DNA of 64,000 nt from G963667675 sp964291545 (GCA_964291545.2 OZ219861.1:1260737-1324736); one strand, 5' to 3'. Positions 53,587 through 62,523 are shown, numbered from the stretch's first letter. The notes: a model not told the origin generated them from the letters alone. Numbers and translations are program-made.

Positions 53587-54237
53587 ATGACCACGGAGGC
53601 AATCAAGCTGGAACTGGAACCCAGGGAGCTGCTGGGTAAGAAAGTTAAACAACTGAGACGCGGCGGCGTGGTCCCCGTCCACTTGTATGGGCCGGGAATC
53701 GAATCGCGGTCGCTGCAGTGCGAAGGGCCAAGCCTGATACAGGTGCTGGCCAGGGCTGGTGGAAACACTCCCGTCTCGGTGACCATACGCGGGGAAAAGG
53801 GCAATCACCTGGCGTTTGCCAGGGAGATCCAGTGGGACCCCCGGCGGGACGACCTGCTGCACGTTGACCTGCTGGCGGCGGAAGCCGACCGGCCGGTGAC
53901 GGCACAAGTGCCCATCGTCCTTAACGGTGAGTCGCCCGGCGCCAGGATGATAGGCGGAACGGTGCTGCAGCAGTTGCGCACGCTGGACGTGGAGGCTTTG
54001 CCCCTGGAAATGCCCGGTCAGGCGGACGTAGACCTGGAAACGCTCACGGAACCGGACGGCGCGATTAGGGTTAGTGACATCAGCCTGCCCGGCAACGTAA
54101 CCGTGCTCACCGACCCGGACGAGGTGGTGGTGCGCATCGAGCAGCCCAGGGCCGAGGTGGTCGAAGAGGAACCTGCCGAAGGGGAAGCCGAGGAAGGCGG
54201 AGAACCCGCAGCCGACGCCGAAGAGGACCAAGAGTAA
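53587..54237 (+). CDS. rplY: 50S ribosomal protein bL25 (CTC form)
   Basis: A 216-residue long form of bL25, the 5S-rRNA-binding general stress protein type. The N-terminal 5S-binding domain (ELEPRELLGKKVKQLRRGGVVPVHLYG) and DPRRDDLLHVDLLAAEADRPVTAQVPI are typical. The C-terminal beta domain contains TVLQQLRTLDVEALPLEMP and SDISLPGNVTVLTDPDEVVVRI, followed by an acidic tail. GAGGAGAAACGGCAACC is a good ribosome-binding site. A 7-bp G+C hairpin follows the gene. Confidence 0.96.
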   Translation: MTTEAIKLELEPRELLGKKVKQLRRGGVVPVHLYGPGIESRSLQCEGPSLIQVLARAGGNTPVSVTIRGEKGNHLAFAREIQWDPRRDDLLHVDLLAAEADRPVTAQVPIVLNGESPGARMIGGTVLQQLRTLDVEALPLEMPGQADVDLETLTEPDGAIRVSDISLPGNVTVLTDPDEVVVRIEQPRAEVVEEEPAEGEAEEGGEPAADAEEDQE

Positions 54238-54239
54238 GG

Positions 54240-54256
54240 GCCGGCCTTGGGCCGGC
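54240..54256 (+). terminator. Hairpin directly after the bL25 gene
   Basis: GCCGGCC, loop TTG, GGCCGGC starts two bases after the stop codon. The stem is perfect but no T-run follows, so it may end transcription weakly or only protect the 3' end. Confidence 0.35.
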
Positions 54257-54365
54257 ATTAGACCTGCGGCTGTTGCTCCGGCCAAGCCTGCGAATCTCGG
54301 TGTCGGAATTCTGCAAGCCTGAGGGACCACCAACTTATCGCCGACGGTCAAGCAGGGGATAGGTT

Positions 54366-55124
54366 ATGTACCTAGCCTATTTGGGACAGTCGGGCAACAC
54401 CGGCGACAGCCTTAACGACTCCAGCCAGCCCCACCACGTGCACGCCGGCTTGCTGGTGCACGAAAGCCAGTCGACGTCCATTACCGGGGAGTTCGACGCC
54501 CTTTACCTGCGCCACTTTGGCCGCGCTCGAGGCGGCCCGGGAGACCCTAAGGCCATTCGAGCCGGGCAAGTGTTCCAAGGCGTCGGTGTCTTTTCCTCCT
54601 GGCCTCCGGCCAAGCGCCACGAGCTAATCAGGGACTGCCTGGATATACTCCTGCGCCGGGAGACCCCGGTCATCGTTGCCTTTGCCGACAAACAGGAATT
54701 CGCCGATGCGGGCGGCGGCGACCCCGAGGCTATGCAGCAGAATGTGTCGGAAGCGGTAATCGGCCGGTTCCTGGCGGCCCTGAACCTGTTCATGGACGAA
54801 GTGAACATTTCCGGAGTGGACCCCCACGAACTGATGACGGTGGAGTTCCGAACACGGGACTTTGTCCTGGTAGCGGCCTCGGACAGGTCGACAAGACCGG
54901 GGCTGGTAACAGAGTTCCTCAGGTCGGATGAAGGGATCGACTCTGCAACGTTGTTGAATGACTTGGTCCTGGTGAACGCAGAAGACTCGGTGGGAGCCCA
55001 GTTGGCCGACATGTGCGCCTACTTCGCCCGCAGGTGGCTGCAAGACCCGGCAAAGGCCCACCCGTATTTCGACGCGCTGCGGGACGGCAACGTCATCCAG
55101 GTGATCTACCCGGTCAAGCCCTAG
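54366..55124 (+). CDS. DUF3800-like protein with altered N-terminal motif
   Basis: A 252-residue protein with the layout of DUF3800: a first strand YLAYLGQSGNTGD, a central VIVAFADKQEF strand and the late VGAQLADMCAYFARRWL helix, equivalent to the usual QLADxxAY block. The family's first motif normally reads Y-x-D-E-S-G. Here Gly7-Gln8 replace the Asp-Glu pair. DUF3800 is predicted to be an RNase H-like nuclease often found with mobile or defence genes; loss of the acidic pair argues for an inactive or differently used protein. It has no obvious operon partner. Confidence 0.75.
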   Translation: MYLAYLGQSGNTGDSLNDSSQPHHVHAGLLVHESQSTSITGEFDALYLRHFGRARGGPGDPKAIRAGQVFQGVGVFSSWPPAKRHELIRDCLDILLRRETPVIVAFADKQEFADAGGGDPEAMQQNVSEAVIGRFLAALNLFMDEVNISGVDPHELMTVEFRTRDFVLVAASDRSTRPGLVTEFLRSDEGIDSATLLNDLVLVNAEDSVGAQLADMCAYFARRWLQDPAKAHPYFDALRDGNVIQVIYPVKP

Positions 55125-55152
55125 TTGTTCAGGGCCGTGACGAGCAGCGAAA

Positions 55153-56028
55153 CTACCTGACCAGCCTCCGCAGCCAGGCGCAAATCAAGTCGACGCCGAT
55201 TACCAGTACCAGGTACCAGAGGATAATCAGCCCCACCTCGGTATAGTGGAAATAGCTCAGGCTCAGGCGGAACTCCCGGCCCAGCCCCGTCGCCCCCACG
55301 AAACCCACCACCACGGTGGTGCGTATGACCACTTCCCAGCGGTAGAGGAGGTAGGTGACGAACTGGGGCAGAGCCTGGGGCAGAATCCCGTAGAGCAGCA
55401 TCTGTAAGTTGCCGGCGCCGGAGGCCCGCAGAGCGCGAGCCGGCGCCGGGTCGATATCCTCCACGACCTCAGAGGCAAGCTTGGCCAGTACACCGTAGTT
55501 GTGCAGCGCCAGGGCCAGAGCGCCGGGCAGGATTCCTGGGGACAGGAAGAAGATGATTACCATGGCCCAGACCAGCTCGGGCACCGCCCTGGTGAAGGTG
55601 AAGAACCAGCGGACCAGGCAATAGACCACGAACCCGGCGCTGGAAGGGGAGCCGCCCAGTCCGCCGTTGCTAATGTTGCGGGCCCCAGGCAGGAAGGTTA
55701 AGAACGCGCCAATCCCGGCGATGCCGATGGCCAGCACGCTCATAGCCAAAGTGTCGTAGGCCAGCTTTCCCTTCTCGGCCCACTGGTCGGCCTGGAAATA
55801 AGCCGGTTGGACGTCGGTTCCCACTCCCAGCAGGCGGCCGAAGAAGCGCCCTGCCTCGCTCCAGGTCTGGGCAGAAACCAGGTCGCCAACGCCGCTGTCG
55901 GTCCCCAGCAAGATGTATCCCCAGGACACCGCCGCCAGCAGCAAGAAGCCGTATAACGAGGCGCGAGCGAAGGTAATGGGACGGCTTCGCCGCTGGTCAG
56001 ACCGCTTCGGTTCTTGGTGGCGGATCAT
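55153..56028 (-). CDS. ABC transporter permease, PhnE-like (second permease)
   Basis: About 291 residues with six or so helices. The EAA-like loop is DPAPARALRASGAGNLQMLLYGILPQALPQFVTYLLYRWEVVIRTTVVVGFVGATGLG, close to PhnE. I start at the ATG at 56,028, which overlaps the stop of the upstream permease as ATGA; a 60-codon longer frame exists but lies inside that gene. It is the last gene of the four-gene transporter unit. Confidence 0.9.
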   Translation of the reverse strand: MIRHQEPKRSDQRRSRPITFARASLYGFLLLAAVSWGYILLGTDSGVGDLVSAQTWSEAGRFFGRLLGVGTDVQPAYFQADQWAEKGKLAYDTLAMSVLAIGIAGIGAFLTFLPGARNISNGGLGGSPSSAGFVVYCLVRWFFTFTRAVPELVWAMVIIFFLSPGILPGALALALHNYGVLAKLASEVVEDIDPAPARALRASGAGNLQMLLYGILPQALPQFVTYLLYRWEVVIRTTVVVGFVGATGLGREFRLSLSYFHYTEVGLIILWYLVLVIGVDLICAWLRRLVR

Positions 56029-56810
56029 GCAGCCAGGCTCCGCCGCACTTTGGAACTCCAGAGATCGACCAGCACTACCAGGCCGACGAGAAACAGCAAG
56101 AGAGTCCAGACCTGGGAGAACAACAGTTCCTGGAGGGACAGTTGGATTTCGAACCCCAGACCGCGGATGCCCACAAAGCTCATGATTGCGGCCGCCCTGA
56201 TGGCGCATTCAAAGCGGTAGAAGGTGTAGCTGAGAAGGTCCGGTAAGGCCATGGGCATGCGTCCGTAAATCAGCACCGCCAAGGGAGAAGCGCCGGATGC
56301 CCGCAACGCCCGGAGGGGTTCATCCGGCACGTCGGCCAGCCTTTCCCCGTAAATCCGTCCCAATATCCCGGCGTAGGGGATGGCGATGGCCAGAATCGCC
56401 GCTAGCGAAGAAAGGCCGAATGCAGCCACGAAGAGCACCGCCCAGACCAATTCGTGGACTGAGCGGATGACGGCCAGAAAGAGACGAACGCCCACGGCAA
56501 GCGCCCTGCCGCGGCTGGAGGAAGAGACAAGCTGGCCGGAGGCCAGCGCGCCCAACGGCAATCCGACCACAACGGCGATGGTTATGGCGGCCACGGCGAA
56601 TGTGGCGGTCTGCCACGCCGCGGCCAGGCCGACCCGCAAGAAGGCGGGGGAAAGCTCGGGAGGGAAGGCCGCCAGGACGAACTCCTGCAGGGTCCCGCCT
56701 CCGCCGGAGTGGACGGCGGCGCTGCCCCAATCGACGCTGGCCAAGCTCCAGACCAGGGCGACCCCCAGGAAAAGACTCAGCAGCCGCCGGTTGTCAAACA
56801 GCCTCCACAC
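56025..56810 (-). CDS. ABC transporter permease, PhnE-like (first permease)
   Basis: A 261-residue permease with about six helices. DEPLRALRASGASPLAVLIYGRMPMALPDLLSYTFYRFECAIRAAAIMSFVGIRGLG is the EAA/PhnE-type coupling and pore segment. SVHELVWAVLFVAAFGLSSLAAILAIAIPYAGILGRIYGE is also typical. It overlaps the ATPase gene by 17 bases upstream and the second permease by four bases downstream. The two permeases form the heterodimeric channel. Confidence 0.9.
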   Translation of the reverse strand: MWRLFDNRRLLSLFLGVALVWSLASVDWGSAAVHSGGGGTLQEFVLAAFPPELSPAFLRVGLAAAWQTATFAVAAITIAVVVGLPLGALASGQLVSSSSRGRALAVGVRLFLAVIRSVHELVWAVLFVAAFGLSSLAAILAIAIPYAGILGRIYGERLADVPDEPLRALRASGASPLAVLIYGRMPMALPDLLSYTFYRFECAIRAAAIMSFVGIRGLGFEIQLSLQELLFSQVWTLLLFLVGLVVLVDLWSSKVRRSLAA

Positions 56811-57588
56811 TTTCTACCTGGCCTTTTCCGTTGTCCAATTGGTACAGTCGCTGCAGCACGCTGTCGCTCATCTCCTCCACCGGAACATCGAACTGGACCA
56901 CCCCTTCCCGCAAGCCGATGACGCGGGAAAAATACCTGCGAATCAGGTCAGGCGAGTGGAGGCTCGCCACCAGGGTCTTTCCGGAGGATTCGGTGAGATC
57001 CGTCAATAGCTTCAGCACGTCATCGGCTCGCGCCGGGTCCAACGACGATACCGGTTCATCGGCCAGGACGATCAGGGACGACTGCACCAATAGCCTGGCC
57101 AGGGCCACCCGCTGCTGCTCCCCGCCCGACAGCCGGGAAGTGCGTTCCTGCAGCTTGTCGCCTATGCCCAGTTGAGTCAGCGCGTCCTCGGCCAACCGGC
57201 GGTCTTGAGGCCAGACCAGCGATAGCACGGACCGCAGCAGGCTCCACCGGCCCAACCGCCCGGCCAGGACGTTATGGACTACCGGCAAATTGGGCACCAG
57301 GTCGAACTGCTGGTGCATCACCGACACCAATTGAGCCAACTCTTCTCCGGGCCTCAAGCTGGAAAGTGACCGGCCGCCGATGGCCACTTGCCCCTCATCG
57401 GGCTGGACAATACCCGCCAGCAGGTACAGAAGGGTGGTCTTGCCGCTGCCGCTGGGGCCGGCCAACGCAACCCTCTCCCCAGGGACCACAGTCAGGCTCA
57501 TGGGCGCCAGGGCTTGGACCTCGGCATAGCTCTTGCGGATGCCGCAGGCTACTATCAGTGAGCCGTTTCGCTGCAGGGTCCCTGTCAC
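56794..57588 (-). CDS. ABC transporter ATP-binding protein, PhnC-like
   Basis: A 264-residue ATPase. Walker A is GPSGSGKTT (44-52), the Q-loop region is VSVMHQQFDLVPNLPVVHNVLAGRLGRWS with the PhnC-like LVPNL...LAGRLG motif, the signature is LSGGEQQRVALARLL and Walker B is LIVLADEPVSSLDP. A switch His lies in VASLHSPDL. It energises the two adjacent permeases. It overlaps the binding-protein gene by four bases. Confidence 0.93.
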   Translation of the reverse strand: MTGTLQRNGSLIVACGIRKSYAEVQALAPMSLTVVPGERVALAGPSGSGKTTLLYLLAGIVQPDEGQVAIGGRSLSSLRPGEELAQLVSVMHQQFDLVPNLPVVHNVLAGRLGRWSLLRSVLSLVWPQDRRLAEDALTQLGIGDKLQERTSRLSGGEQQRVALARLLVQSSLIVLADEPVSSLDPARADDVLKLLTDLTESSGKTLVASLHSPDLIRRYFSRVIGLREGVVQFDVPVEEMSDSVLQRLYQLDNGKGQVESVEAV

Positions 57589-58508
57589 TGGACAATACCC
57601 TGGGCGCGGGCGACGTCCTCGATGGCCTGGTAGTTGTCGTTGCTGGTATCGATAAAGCGCCGGGTGTTGAAGAGGTCCAGTATTTCCTGGTGCTCTTCCG
57701 GGTTCAGGGCAAGCAGGGCGGAGCGGAGGCGGTCTGTGAATCCGGAGCCGTACACCTGGTCCAGCCCGCCCTGCACAGTCCAGTTGTAGTTGAAATAGGC
57801 GGGAGTCGTGTAGAACTCTCTAACCTTGTCAGGGTCAGCCAGCCCTTCGCGGACGGCCCGTCCCCATACCGCCTCACTCAATGCCCCCACGTCAAAAGAG
57901 CCGCTTTCGACCAATTTCCAGGTGAGGTCGTGGGAGCCGGAGAAGTTGGGGACAGATGCGAAATCGCCCTCGGGGTCGAAACCGGCCTCCAGCAGGAAAT
58001 GCCGGGGCATCAGGTGCCCTGAGGTGGAACTCTCGCTGCCGAAGGTAATCGTCAGGTCTGAGGCTTGGTTCTTAAGGTCGTCCAGGGAGTATATGGGCAG
58101 GTCTGCCCTGACGATGAGCTTGGAGTGAAAATTGGCGTCTTCCTCGCGCTGGACAATGGCTTGGGCGTCGGGGCTTTGAAGCCGTGCTTGGACTCCGGTC
58201 AGCGCCCCGAAGAAAGCGAGCTGAAGGTCATTCTTGGCGAATGCGGTGACCACCGCGGCATAGTCTGTGCTGGGAACGTACCGGACCGGAACTCCCAACT
58301 GTTGGGAAAGGTAGTCGGCAAATCCGCCGTATCGCCGGGCCAGCCGGGTGGTGTCCTGGTCGGGTATGCCGCTCACCGTGAGCGTAGGGGGGTCGTCGCT
58401 CACCTCTGACGCCGGAGAGCCGTCGCCCCCGCCACAGGCTGCCAGGGCCAGCAGCAGAATAGTGCAACCGAGAAGCAAAAGGCGCGCCGTAAACGCCTTG
58501 GTTGACAT
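57585..58508 (-). CDS. Substrate-binding lipoprotein of a selenate/phosphonate-type ABC transporter
   Basis: About 307 residues starting at the ATG at 58,508, with GGAGG nine bases upstream, not at the longer frame's Met 23 codons earlier. The lipobox is LALAAC. The mature part matches the PhnD superfamily and in particular the group annotated as putative selenate-binding proteins: SGIPDQDTTRLARRYGGFADYLSQQLGVPVRYVPSTDYAAVV, FFGALTGVQARL, FGSESSTSGHLMPRHFL and VPNFSGSHDLTWKLVESGSFDVGALSEAVW. The ligand may be selenate, phosphite or a phosphonate. It leads a four-gene unit of overlapping genes and has its own strong promoter and long leader. Confidence 0.88.
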   Translation of the reverse strand: MSTKAFTARLLLLGCTILLLALAACGGGDGSPASEVSDDPPTLTVSGIPDQDTTRLARRYGGFADYLSQQLGVPVRYVPSTDYAAVVTAFAKNDLQLAFFGALTGVQARLQSPDAQAIVQREEDANFHSKLIVRADLPIYSLDDLKNQASDLTITFGSESSTSGHLMPRHFLLEAGFDPEGDFASVPNFSGSHDLTWKLVESGSFDVGALSEAVWGRAVREGLADPDKVREFYTTPAYFNYNWTVQGGLDQVYGSGFTDRLRSALLALNPEEHQEILDLFNTRRFIDTSNDNYQAIEDVARAQGIVQ

Positions 58509-58745
58509 GACTAGACCTCCGCCAATTATTACCAGGAAAAGCCTGCAGATGGACAGGCGACAGCCGCGCCTGGCCAAGGCAAACCTGCAGGAAAAGGAGG
58601 ACAGGAGTCACGCCGCGGAGATAGTTCTGGGGGTTAAGAAGTAAGCGACTGTTGGGACTGCCGGCCTCTCCAAGTCCCACAGGTAGGGACTCAAACGAAG
58701 CCGGCGCCGGGCTGAAGAAGCTCGAGGACGAGGGATGGGGACATG
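58509..58745 (-). promoter_or_regulatory. Long 5' leader of the ABC transporter operon
   Basis: About 237 untranslated bases separate the predicted transcription start from the binding-protein ATG. The minus-strand RNA contains AGTCCC pairing with GGGACT around a short loop (centred near 58,682) and several further G+C-rich segments. No known riboswitch core is recognised. Its length alone suggests a regulatory leader. Confidence 0.4.
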
Positions 58746-58751
58746 GGGAGG

Positions 58752-58780
58752 ATTCTAGTATGCGGGCATAGCATTGTCAA
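58752..58780 (-). promoter_or_regulatory. Strong promoter of the ABC transporter operon
   Basis: On the minus strand TTGACA (58,775-58,780) and TAGAAT (58,752-58,757), five of six, are spaced by exactly 17 bases. It points into the four-gene transporter unit and diverges from tyrA. Confidence 0.7.
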
Positions 58781-58911
58781 CGCGCCGCCGGCGAGGGCTG
58801 CGGGCCAGGTTTTCGCCTCTCCTGGGATGGTGTAAGATACGTTTAGGCGCAGCCGTACGGCGCTGAGTTCACGTCCGACCACACTGCCGCAACCCACCTG
58901 GGGAGGAACCA

Positions 58912-59979
58912 ATGCCCAAGATTGCCATAGTGGGCACCGGCCTGATCGGCACTTCCATTGCGCTGGGGTTGAAGCAGGCCAGGGCCCAAAACCTGGAACT
59001 GGTGGGCGCCGACCTCGAACGGAGGTCTAGAGACGGAGCACAGAAGCGCAAAGCGTTTGACCGCGTGGAGGTTTCCCTTCCGGCAACGGTGCGTGACGCC
59101 AACTTAGTGGTGCTGGCCACGCCGGTGATGGCGATGCGGGACGTGATGGAGACCATCGCTCCGAATCTCCAGGAGGGCTGCATCGTCACGGACGTGGGTA
59201 GTTCAAAAAGGGTAGTGCTGGACTGGGCGGAGGAGCTTCTGCCCAACAGCGTTGACTTTGTGGGCGGTCACCCGATGGCCGGAAAAGAATCTTCCGGTCC
59301 CGGGGACGCAGCCGCGGATCTGTTCCGCGGCAAGGCGTACTGCATTATCCCCGGAGCCGGGGCAAGCGACCAGGCAGTCTCGGAAGTAACGGCTCTGGCG
59401 GAAGCCGTGGGCGCCGTTCCCTATTTCATCGGGGCGGACGAGCACGACAGCTACGTGGCGGCGGTCAGCCATCTGCCGTTCATGCTGTCGGTAGCCTTAG
59501 TTGGGTGCACGTCCAAGAGCGCCAATTGGGGAGACATTGCCCAGTTGGCGTCCACCGGCTACAAGGACTTGACGCGGCTGGCATCCGGAGACCCGGTGAT
59601 GCACCGGGACATTTGCATAACTAACCCCGAGGCCATACTGGCTTGGACCGATTCCTTCATCCGCGAGCTTTACGAGATGCGCAAGCTCCTTGCAAATGGG
59701 GAGGGAGATGGCGAGGGCCTCGACGGCCAGGCCATTCACAAGGCCTTCCAGGAAGCGTCCGATGCCAGGGCCCGGTGGCTCGCGAATGCGGTCAACCCCT
59801 TGGCCCGTTCCCAGACTGTTGCGCCGGAGATTCCTTCCTTTACCGAGAACCTGGGACGGATGCTGCTCGGCACCAAGCTTATGGAGGCCCAGAAGAGGAT
59901 GTTTGGGGGGAACTCGGACTCGCAGGGAGAAGTAGCGGGCGTTGGGCACAGGGTAAACCACATTGCGCAAGACCGTTAG
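58912..59979 (+). CDS. tyrA: Prephenate dehydrogenase
   Basis: A 355-residue TyrA. The NAD site is IAIVGTGLIGTSIALGLKQA, followed by VVLATPV, VTDVGSSK and the active-site block FVGGHPMAGKESSGPGDA with the catalytic His. The C-terminal helical domain has DEHDSYVAAVSHLPFMLSVAL and a long tail. It oxidatively decarboxylates prephenate to 4-hydroxyphenylpyruvate for tyrosine. A GGGGAGGAACC ribosome-binding site precedes the ATG. Its end overlaps the aroA start by 17 bases, so aromatic amino-acid genes form an operon. Confidence 0.94.
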   Translation: MPKIAIVGTGLIGTSIALGLKQARAQNLELVGADLERRSRDGAQKRKAFDRVEVSLPATVRDANLVVLATPVMAMRDVMETIAPNLQEGCIVTDVGSSKRVVLDWAEELLPNSVDFVGGHPMAGKESSGPGDAAADLFRGKAYCIIPGAGASDQAVSEVTALAEAVGAVPYFIGADEHDSYVAAVSHLPFMLSVALVGCTSKSANWGDIAQLASTGYKDLTRLASGDPVMHRDICITNPEAILAWTDSFIRELYEMRKLLANGEGDGEGLDGQAIHKAFQEASDARARWLANAVNPLARSQTVAPEIPSFTENLGRMLLGTKLMEAQKRMFGGNSDSQGEVAGVGHRVNHIAQDR

Positions 59980-61268
59980 AAGCCCGGGGTGTCTTGGCGG
60001 CTCCATCTCCCTTCCGGGAGACAAGTCAATCTCCCATCGCGCCCTGCTGCTGAACTCTGTCGCCTTGGGCGAAGCAAGCATTACCGGACTCTCCGGCGGG
60101 GAAGACGTTCACTCCACCATGCGTTGCCTCAAGGCATTGGGAGCCCGCATCGAAGTTGGCGCCGAGCCAGGCTCCGCGGTGGTTGACGGCGCCGGACAAG
60201 CCTTGCACGAGCCCCAGGACATATTGGACGCGGGCAACAGCGGCACCTCTATGCGGCTCTTGGCCGGGTTGCTGGCAGGTCAGCGCTTTACGTCGGTGTT
60301 GACCGGCGACGCTTCCCTTAAGACTAGACCCATGGGCAGGGTGGTGCAGCCCTTGAAAGGAGATGGGCGCCAGCATCATTGGTCGTAAGGGCGATACCCT
60401 GGCGCCCCTTGCCATCAGCGGGGGCGGTCTGCGGGGGATAGAGTACACAATGCCGGTGGCCAGCGCCCAGGTCAAGTCGAGCATCATGCTGGCGGCGTTA
60501 TCAGCCGAAGGCGAGACCGTTTTGCACCAGCCGGCCAAGTCCAGGGACCACACGGAGCGGATGTTCTCGGCCATGGGCGCCCCGGTGCAGTCCGACGGGC
60601 TGACGCTGACTCTGCGGCCCGCACAACTGCAAGCCGTGGATGTGGCCGTACCGGGAGACATAAGCTGCGCCGCCTTCTGGCTGGTGGCCGGGCTGTGCCA
60701 CCCCAGCGCCCGCGTCACGCTGCGCAACGTGGGGCTCAATCCCGGCCGCACCGGCATTATCCATGCGCTGCAGGAAATGGGCGCCGGCCCAAACTTGCGG
60801 ATAGTGGAAGAGCGTACCGTCAGCGGGGAGCAGGTGGCCGACGTATCAGTCCAGTCGGGACCGCTGAAGGGGACGGAAATCGGCGGGGCAATAATACCCA
60901 GCCTCATCGATGAGTTGCCGGCGCTGGCAGTGGCCGCTTGCTTTGCCGAGGGAGTGACGGTGATACGCGACGCAGGGGAACTGCGCGTAAAGGAGTCGGA
61001 CCGCATCGCGACGACGGTGGGGGAGCTTAAGCGGCTGGGCGCCAGTATAGAGGCCCGCGAGGACGGCATGGTCATTCACGGTACGGGTAGCTTGCAGGGG
61101 GCGGCATGCCAAAGCCATGGCGACCACCGCCTGGCCATGTCCCTGGCGGTGGCGGGATTGCTGGCCCAGGGGGAGACGATTATCCACGGGGCAGACGCCG
61201 CCTCGGTGTCTTATCCCGGGTTCTGGGAGCACTTGGACCAACTTTCCGGCTCGGAACAGCCGGAGTAG
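59963..61268 (+). pseudogene. aroA: 3-phosphoshikimate 1-carboxyvinyltransferase (EPSP synthase), frameshifted
   Basis: Two frames together give a complete AroA of about 434 residues. The first (from TTG 59,963) has GGSISLPGDKSISHRALLLNSVALG, DAGNSGTSMRLLAG and DASLKTRPMGRVVQPLK. The second resumes with EMGASIIGRKGDTLAPLAI and runs through QVKSSIMLAALSAEGET, RDHTERM, DISCAAFWLVAG, LIDELPALAVAACFAEG and SHGDHRLAMSLAVAG. The break is in TTGAAAGGAGATG near 60,357-60,361. Removing one G restores LKEMGAS, the family sequence. A sequencing or assembly indel is more likely than a true pseudogene, because all motifs are intact and aroA is essential. Confidence 0.9.
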
Positions 61269-61281
61269 CGGCGGGCCTGCT

Positions 61282-61361
61282 TTGAAACGCCGCTCGAATG
61301 TGGGCCAGGCCCCGCCCCTGCTGGTGGTGCTGTCGGGTCCTTCGGGTGTGGGCAAGGACGC
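61282..61361 (+). CDS. gmk: Guanylate kinase, N-terminal fragment cut at the contig junction
   Basis: Only about 26 codons remain: LKRRSNVGQAPPLLVVLSGPSGVGKDA, starting at TTG 61,282 or GTG 61,300. The P-loop GPSGVGKDA is the guanylate kinase form found in Chloroflexi. After GKDA the frame runs into antisense of lysS. The truncation is at the sequence junction, not at a stop codon. Confidence 0.75.
61357..61361. other. Chimeric junction with 5-base microhomology
   Basis: The word GACGC (61,357-61,361) serves both genes. Read rightward it is the Asp-Ala of the gmk P-loop GVGKDA. Read leftward it is the last Val codon of the lysS stretch YGILLNLASV. Left of it the sequence is Chloroflexi-like. 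Right of it GC content, codon use and gene types change at once, and both genes are cut at the same point. Confidence 0.85.
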
Positions 61362-62523
61362 TCGCGAGGTTCAGAAGGATGCCGTAGCTGAGCCCGGTCT
61401 CGGGCGCGGGCGGGTGGCCGGCGTGAATGTGCCAGGCCGGGCTCTCGAGCCGCTCGGCCGGTTCCTTGTCCGGGTATTTCGCGAGATGCGTCAGGTGGTC
61501 GTCCACGTGGCGCGGGATCACATCGAAGTAGAGTCGCTTGGCCCGCCTCGGCGCGTTGTACATGTAGAGCGAGAGCGAATCGCGCGGCCCGTAGGTGAGC
61601 CATTCCTCGATGGTGAGCCCGTTGCCGCGCGACTTCGAGATCTTCTCGCCGTTCTCGTCGAGGAAGAGCTCGTAGATGAAGCCGGCGGGCGGCCTGGAGC
61701 CCAGCGCGCGGCAGATCTTGCCCGAGAGCTCGACGGAGCTGATCAGGTCCTTCCCCGCCATCTCGTAGTCGACTCCGAGCGCATGCCAGCGCATGGCCCA
61801 GTCGGCCTTCCACTGCAGCTTGCAGCGGCCGCCGGTGACCGGGACGGTCATGGTCTCTCCGTCCTCGTCGACGTAGCTCACGGTGCCCGCGTCCTCGTCG
61901 CAGGCCGTAATCGGCACCTGCAGCACGCGGCCGGTCTTCGGGCAGAGCGGCAGGAAAGGACTGTAGGTCGCCTGCCGCTCCGCCCCCAGGGTCGGCAGGA
62001 TGATCCGCATGATCTCGTCGTAGTGGCGCAGCATATCCAGGAGCGCGCTGTCGAACTCGCCCGCGCGATAGGCCTCGCTCGAGCTCTTGAAGGTGTAGTC
62101 GAAGCCGAAGTCGTCGAGGAAGGCGCGCAGGCGCGCGTTGTTGTGGGCACCAAAGCTCTCGTGTGTGCCGAAGGGGTCGGGGATCTGGGTGAGCGGCTTG
62201 CCCAGATGCTGCTCGACCATCGCGCGCTCGGGGATGTTGTCGGGCACCTTACGCAGCGCATCCATGTCGTCCGAGAAGGTGACGAGGCGCGTCGGGATGT
62301 CGCTCAGCGTCGCGAAGGCGTGGCGCACTATGGTCGTGCGCGCGACCTCGGCAAACGTGCCGATGTGCGGCAGGCCCGAGGGGCCGTACCCGGTCTCGAA
62401 CAGCGTATAGCCCTTCGCCGGCGTCTCGCCGCCGATGCGCTTCAGGAGCGCCGCGGCCTCCTTGAAGGGCCAGGCCTTGGCGTTCTGGGCGAGCGCCCGC
62501 AGGTCGTGTGGCGTGTCGGTCAT
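61357..62523 (-). CDS. lysS: Lysyl-tRNA synthetase class I, C-terminally truncated at the junction
   Basis: About 389 of roughly 530 residues of the class I (archaeal-type) LysRS found in Alphaproteobacteria. It starts MTDTPHDLRALAQNAKAWPFKEA at 62,523; the frame is open upstream, but that part is repeat DNA. The HIGH-type motif is GPSGLPHIGTF, the KMSKS-type motif is GEKISKSRGN, and RWHALGVDYEMAGKDLISSV is typical. The protein is intact to ETGLSYGILLNLASV and then reads into unrelated antisense sequence, so the missing C-terminal part is lost at the junction. It charges tRNA-Lys. Most bacteria, including most Chloroflexota, use the class II enzyme, which marks this segment as foreign. Confidence 0.92.

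Noticed and set aside
58228..58680. 150-codon minus-strand frame covering the transporter leader
   Set aside because: Its second half is out of frame with the binding protein and it has no family features. A leader peptide was considered but the frame has no good ribosome-binding site.
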